From NCBI GenBank assembly GCA_950295325.1, contig OX485804.1:24862001-24926000 (forward strand): a DNA stretch of 64,000 nucleotides, written 5' to 3'. Of the stretch, positions 59,056 to 64,000 are shown piece after piece. The position numbers and the translations under genes were made by a program. The first letter of the stretch is position 1; each line of letters opens with the position of its first letter. The notes beneath the pieces are model-generated. The model was not told the origin of the DNA and searched no databases. It saw only the letters and a list, made by a program, of their open reading frames with translations. This stretch comes from Polytrichum commune. Lineage: Eukaryota > Streptophyta > Polytrichopsida > Polytrichales > Polytrichaceae.

Positions 59056-60216
59056 AGCTAATCTCAACCAGCCGCAGCTGCTGCCCGGCAGCTGATCTCA
59101 AAGGTCGCAGCTAGGTCCAGCAGTAATCCCTCCAGTCGTAGATGGCCCAACAGCTAATCTAACAGTTCAGCTGGGTTCAGCAGTAATCCCTCCAGTCGTA
59201 GATGGCTCCAGCAGCTAATCTAACCAGTTCAGTTGGGTTCAGCAGTAATCCCTCTAGTCGTAGATGGCTTCAGCAGCTAATCTAACAGTTCAGCTGGGTT
59301 CAGCAGTTGACCCCCAGTCGTAGATGGCTCCAGCAGCTAATCTAACCAGTTCAGCTGGGTTCAGCAGTAATCCCTCCAGTCGTAGATGGCTCCAGCAGTT
59401 AATCTAACCAGTTCAGCTGGGTTCAGCAGTAATCCCTCCAGTCGTAGATGGCTCCAGCAGCTAATCTAACCAGTTCAGCTGGGTTCAGCAGTAATCCCTC
59501 CAGTCGTAGATGGCTCCAGCAGCTAATCTAACAGTTCAGCTGGGTTCAGCAGTTGACCCCTCCAGTCGTAGATGGCTCCAGCAGCTAATCTAACAGTTCA
59601 GCTGGGTTCAGCAGTTGACCCCTCCAGTCGTAGATGGCTCCAGCAGCTAATCTAACCAGTTCAGCTGGGTTCAGCAGTAATCCCTCCAGTCGTAGATGGC
59701 TCCAGCAGCTAATCTAACAGTTCAGCTGGGTTCAGCAGTTGACCCCTCCAGTCGTAGATGGCTCCAGCAGCTAATCTAACCAGTTCAGTTGGGTTCAGCA
59801 GTAATCCCTCCAGTCGTAGATGGCTCCAGCAGCTAATCTAACCAGTTCAGTTGGGTTCAGCAGTAATCCCTCCAGTCGTAGATGGCTCCAGCAGCTAATC
59901 TAACCAGTTCAGCTGGGTTCAGCAGTTGACCCCTCCAGTCGTAGATGGCTCCAGCAGCTAATCTAACCAGTTCAGCTGGGTTCAGCAGTTGACCCCCAGT
60001 CGTAGATGGCTCCAGCAGCTAATCTAACCAATTCAGCTGGGTTCAGCAGTTGACCCCCAGTCGTAGATGGCTCCAGCAGCTAATCTAACCAGTTCAGCTG
60101 GGTTCAGCAGTTGACCCCCAGTCGTAGATGGCTCCAGCAGCTAATCTAACCAGTTCAGCTGGGTTCAGCAGTTGACCCCCAGTCGTAGATGGCTCCAGCA
60201 GCTAATCTAACAGTTC
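59056..60216 (+). repeat. Minisatellite, ~61-bp unit, 18 copies
   Basis: The core 'gtcgtagatggc' occurs 18 times at 58- to 62-bp spacing, with 'cagcagctaatctaac' and 'cagctgggttcagcag' in nearly every unit. Three unit types differ in one window: 'taatccctcc', 'ttgacccctcc' and 'ttgaccccc'. The last four units are all of the third type, and the first units are the most diverged. No open frame runs through the array. Confidence 0.95.
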
Positions 60217-60960
60217 TAGTAATTATGTAGTAACTCCAGCCACTAGCTATCCTTAATACAACTCCCCTAATCCTAATCAAAGATTTGTTTTAAATCCTTT
60301 TTTTTTTTTGTCTTTCCTTCTTTTGTTTCTTTTTCTTTTCCTTTCCTTGCTCCTAATTCATGAACTAATCTAACACACTACTTCCACTAACTACTACCTA
60401 ATCACTACTTGCAATCTTAGCTCTAAGAGCTCACTCACGTGGGAGGTATTGGGAGAGAGAGCTTAACTACTTAAATTCACTATAAACTAATGTCCCACAC
60501 ATGTGGCTCAAGCTCTTGAGAGCTTGCTCCCTTGAGAGCGCTTGATGGAGAGAGAGGGAAAATGAGAGAAAAACACCTTAAGTAGCAAAGAGGGAGAGAG
60601 GGGGAGAGGGAGAGAGAGGTGTGGATAGGGTGAGAGGATTAGCACCTCCAATCACCATCCTTTAACCCTCTCCTCCAAAGTAGGGACTAATCCCCATCCA
60701 CCAAGCTTCCTTCTTCCTAAACTAACAAAGTGGGTCCAAAAGTGGGCATTTAACCCGCGGAGCTCACCTTGCCTCACCTTACCCCCTACTCACATAATCA
60801 AGGCATCCTCTTATTGAAATCAAACCTTGAAATAACTACACAACACATTCTAATGCCTAAACTTAAATCCACACCACACTTCACTCTTTTTATGTTTTGT
60901 GAATAATCATAACACATCAAAGTCAAACTAAAATTGGTTTCGAAGAGTTAATCACCACAT
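60217..60960. other. Intergenic, no gene seen
   Basis: A T11 run and pyrimidine-rich stretch at 60299-60352; GA-rich runs at 60546-60625. No gene recognised. Confidence 0.5.
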
Positions 60961-61925
60961 GTGGGCACCATTTTGGGCTCACAACACCATCCTCACATAC
61001 TTCCCCAGATAGATTACCCAACATACCTAGCCATAACGAAACCTAAAATAGTTACAATCTTATTTGCAAACCAATTCAAGAGCCCTTCCATTATCCCCAT
61101 CTTTGCCGAAATATTCAAATGTTGCCTCGAAGCCGCATTACACCTAATGGACTTACCACTCACACAAAACCCCAACCTAGTGGTCACATCCACCAAGGTC
61201 AACATATCCAAGAAATGGAAACATGCATTACCCCCCTCCTACTACTTTGCATACCCCCCCTCCCCCTCCCAACCTCGTATTATACACAACCACAACTCAA
61301 ATACCCCATGATCCACACTTATTACACGGATGGCTCTTTCACCCCCCCCCCCCCATGCCAAAGCAATGATGGAATCATTGGTCCATGTATTTGCCATCCT
61401 GTTGGCAACATCCAACATGCCTATAGACTCCCCAAAAGACAAAATATCCTACGTGAAGAATTAACAACCGTATACATAGCTCTCTACCTCACCAAAGACA
61501 ACACCGCCACCTCATAGATCTTCATAGACAACCTCAACTCCATCTACCTAATCCACAACCACCTCCACCAACCCTCCTCCCAACACAACCGCCCATATAA
61601 ATTATTCATGTAAGCTATAATCCAAATAATATCACAACACATATTGCCCCTCACATCCCAAAAAAATTGTACCCACTTAGCATCCTAGGTATTGATGTTG
61701 CCGATGAACTCACCAAATTTGGTACTAACAAAGCCTCACCCAACACCACTCCTCCCATGCATATTGCACACACCACCCCCTTCTAGCACTCCAAAATCCT
61801 CACAAATGACCCCCTTACTACACCCATTAGACACCTCAAACCCTACGTACAAGAGGAATACACGTGCCAACTGACAACCACAATCCTCCCCCAATACCCA
61901 TACATAATGAAATGGCTTAACAAGA
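60961..61925 (+). pseudogene. LINE (non-LTR retrotransposon) 3' fragment with RNase H domain
   Basis: Plus-strand frames contain YYTDGSFTPP near 61320 (first catalytic Asp of RNase H), LREELTTVYIALYLTKDNTA (Glu-containing helix), then IFIDNLNSIYLI (third Asp block), and ADELTKFGTNKASPNTTPP with HIAHTTP towards the end. This series matches the RNase H domain that follows the reverse transcriptase in some plant non-LTR elements. Several frame changes and stops are present, so it is dead. The RT and endonuclease domains that should lie upstream were not found. Similarity stops near 61925, where sequence leading to a Tc1-like transposase begins. Confidence 0.75.
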
Positions 61926-61929
61926 GTAG

Positions 61930-63300
61930 ATGATAGGTGTCCAAGTGTTTTAGTTTAGTGAAGTTTTAATGAAAATTTTGCAAAGGTGGTTTTAATTTTA
62001 AAAGAAAGTCTCTTGCTTACTCACTTTTGATCTTGCATGTCCACCTCCATTTCTTCCATGAGTTGACAATGTAGTAGAGATTTTCAATTCAACTATGAGT
62101 GTTGTAAGTAAGCAAAAGTGTTTCTTCTCCATCTCAAGTAGTACATTGCATTTTTAGTAGTTCCATACCATGACAAGGCCATTATCGTTTGAAAAAGAAT
62201 AGTGCAGTATTATTGCTACAAAAGGGATGGCACACGGAAAGTAGCCAAATGGCTTGCTATTAGTTAATCTAGTGTTGAGGAAACCCAAAAGAAGCGTCAA
62301 CATGATGCGAAACTATATGTAGGAAGAAGACCAAAAGTGATTTCAAACCACTTGAGGAGGGCATGTGTGAGAACGGTGACAATTGGAGCATTCAATATTG
62401 CCATGGAGGCATGTAGATTAGCTAGGCATGATATTGCAATGATATATGTGTTCAATTAATGCAAAAAAACAATCAATCCAATAGGTTTGGAGGCTTATTT
62501 GAAGAAGAAGAAGGAACCTCTCCTTTCAATGAAGAATATTCAAGCTCATTTAGGTTTTGCCAAATCTCACGAGAATTGGATTGTTGCGGATGGAATCAAG
62601 TGGGTTATTTTTTTAAGGTTAATTATTTATGCTTAGATGGTCATTATTGGTGTTGGGCTCGAGATGAAGAGGGTCTTACATATCGAACAATGAGGAAAAC
62701 ACCAAAACACTAAGGAGGTTCATTAATGGTTTGGGGTTGCATGAGTGCAATTGGACTTCGTTTTATTTGCAAGATAGAATGTAGAACGAATCAATATCTT
62801 TGTCATGAGATCTCTATGGCCATTTCTTGAAGTATGGCATGAATGCATCTAGAGTCTTTTTTGAACGTGACGATGATCCTAAACATATAGAAAAACAATG
62901 AAATAGTGGTTATCTAAAAGACCTTTCAATGTTTTAAAATGGCTTGCTCAATCACCCAACCTAAAGCCCGTAGAGCACCTATGAGCAACACTAAAACAAA
63001 AGCTCAATCGTTGTCCAACACCTCCAAAGGGTCCTCTAGAATTATGGGAGCACGTGTCTGAGACTTTCCATTCTATCACTTCCATAGAATATGAGAAGCT
63101 TCATGTAGAGCATGTTGCGAAGAATTATTTAATCCTTATTTAAGTGGACTAGTTTTTGTGTATGTATAGACTCATAGTTCCGAAATTGAGTTTGTGAGGG
63201 GCTTAATTTCAAAGTTCGAGTGCTTCCATATATTATGTGTAATTTTTTATTTTTAATTCAAATCCTATGAGAATAATCAATGAAACTTCTACTATCTAAA
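61930..63300 (+). mobile_element. Tc1-like DNA transposon remnant (approximate limits)
   Basis: Limits are approximate: the left edge is where LINE similarity ends, the right edge is after the last transposase codons and an AT-rich tail. I could not identify terminal inverted repeats or a TA duplication with confidence. It contains the transposase pseudogene described separately. Confidence 0.55.
62180..63145 (+). pseudogene. Tc1/mariner transposase pseudogene, DD34E (Tc1) type
   Basis: Pieces in changing frames cover most of a Tc1 transposase: a helix-turn-helix-like KVAKWLAIS segment (62240), GRRPKVISNHLRRACVRTVT (62325), MRKTPKH then SLMVWGCMSAIGLRFICKIE (62690-62780), DDDPKH (62870; middle catalytic Asp) and QSPNLKPVEHL (62950-62985; catalytic Glu). 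The Asp-to-Glu interval is about 34 codons, the DD34E spacing of Tc1. The first Asp block has decayed, and frame changes and stops make the gene inactive. Plant mariner-like transposases are normally DD39D; this one looks closer to fungal and animal Tc1 proteins. The motif order leaves little doubt about the family. Confidence 0.85.
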
Positions 63301-64000
63301 GTGATCTTGTGTTTGTTTAATCATTAACTCCATGTGTCGGCATTGTTGATTTATTGGAAAACACTCATGTGATGTGCACATCATGCACATTCACACGGTA
63401 GGGCCCATTGCCAAATCATTTCACCTCTAACCTATTCTCTATCCATACTTCTTCATTTTCAAAGTCAATGTAGTATTGAAAGGCCTCGGGGATAAGCATA
63501 TTCTTAAATTTTTATATTAACTTGAAGGGTTTTTTCAACATGATTGTCACAAAAGATAAGTTGTGAAACATCGTCAAAGAATTGTACCCATAGGGTTGAA
63601 ATAAAATAAAATAGCTTTGTCTCCCATATGACTTCATGTGTAGGAAGTTTGAGAATTTTCTTTTTAGTTACAAATTTCATTATTTGGAACATTAACATCG
63701 TGCCACAATTTCCACTCCAAATGTGATGTGACATTTCACTCAAATGAGTTTCAACTCTCTTAACACGGTTCTAATAGTACGTAATAGGATGTTGTAAAGA
63801 ACGTTGACATGTACATCTACACATAATTGACTTATGCTTTTGCCGCTCATTCCAAAGTGTTTCTCATATAGCATAATCTATTCACTAGGTTGGCAAGGGG
63901 ATTCCACAAGAGAATGATGCACTATCTTCCTATATATGTTCTTCTGCATTCTTTACATCAAGCGAGTCTTAGATGACGTGGGCCTTTCCAATAGAAGACC
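63301..64000. other. Intergenic, no gene seen
   Basis: A 79-codon minus-strand frame (63504-63743) has no domain I can name. It might be retroelement-derived, but I cannot support that. Confidence 0.45.

Noticed and set aside
59056-60216. CRISPR-like repeat array
   Set aside because: Units are contiguous and similar over their whole length, with no unique spacers, and the window is a plant nuclear genome. It is a minisatellite.
63504-63743. Fragment of a retroelement polyprotein
   Set aside because: A few residue patterns vaguely recalled one, but no diagnostic motif could be named, so no element is called.

Overview
The window is nuclear DNA of a land plant. Both intact genes are plant-type and multi-exon: a 14-exon glutamine-hydrolysing asparagine synthetase (13801-19460, + strand) and a 3-exon TIR1/AFB auxin-receptor F-box gene (40682-43403, - strand). 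Two genes in 64 kb, with dense non-autonomous transposons around them, suggest a fairly large, repeat-rich genome. The receptor has Arg at the position of Arabidopsis TIR1 His78 and no usable miR393 site. Both fit a seed-free lineage (bryophyte, lycophyte or fern), but this is inference and no species can be named.

Layout. 1-13.2 kb holds no gene that I can see. It is a mosaic of MITE-like repeats: a PIF/Harbinger family A (about 490-505 bp, 3-bp TNA target duplications), a family B with CACTAAAT ends, a classic Stowaway element, dispersed family C, and a block (9.9-13.2 kb) of diverged repeats I call E. 13.3-20.3 kb is the asparagine synthetase gene with a CCAAT/TATA promoter and an ATG-free leader; its 3' flank is duplicated at 19.86-21.47 kb. 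21.5-39.3 kb is intergenic, with a hAT transposase fragment (24.2 kb), several hairpin elements and more copies of families B, C, D, F, H, I, J and K. 39.3-45.5 kb is the auxin-receptor gene with a long 3' flank and a long pyrimidine-rich leader. 45.5-57.3 kb is intergenic with a second PIF-type element, an 8-bp satellite, a large hairpin, a TA-flanked MITE and older members of families A and B. 57.3-63.3 kb is a fossil cluster: C/A-rich LINE-like sequence, an 18-copy ~61-bp minisatellite, a LINE RNase H region, and a Tc1-like (DD34E-type) transposase directly after it.

The two genes have no evident operon-like or pathway link. One makes asparagine for nitrogen transport and storage; the other is the substrate-recognition subunit of the SCF auxin receptor. 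They lie about 21 kb apart, with their 3' ends facing each other.

No tRNA, rRNA, CRISPR array or intact autonomous transposon was recognised. No LTR retrotransposon could be identified with confidence. I found no convincing new multi-gene system. The most unusual items are the Tc1-like transposase in a plant, the two PIF-type MITE families, the E block with G14 tracts at matching positions, and the minisatellite with three unit types. Family letters A-K are my own labels, from by-eye comparison within this window.
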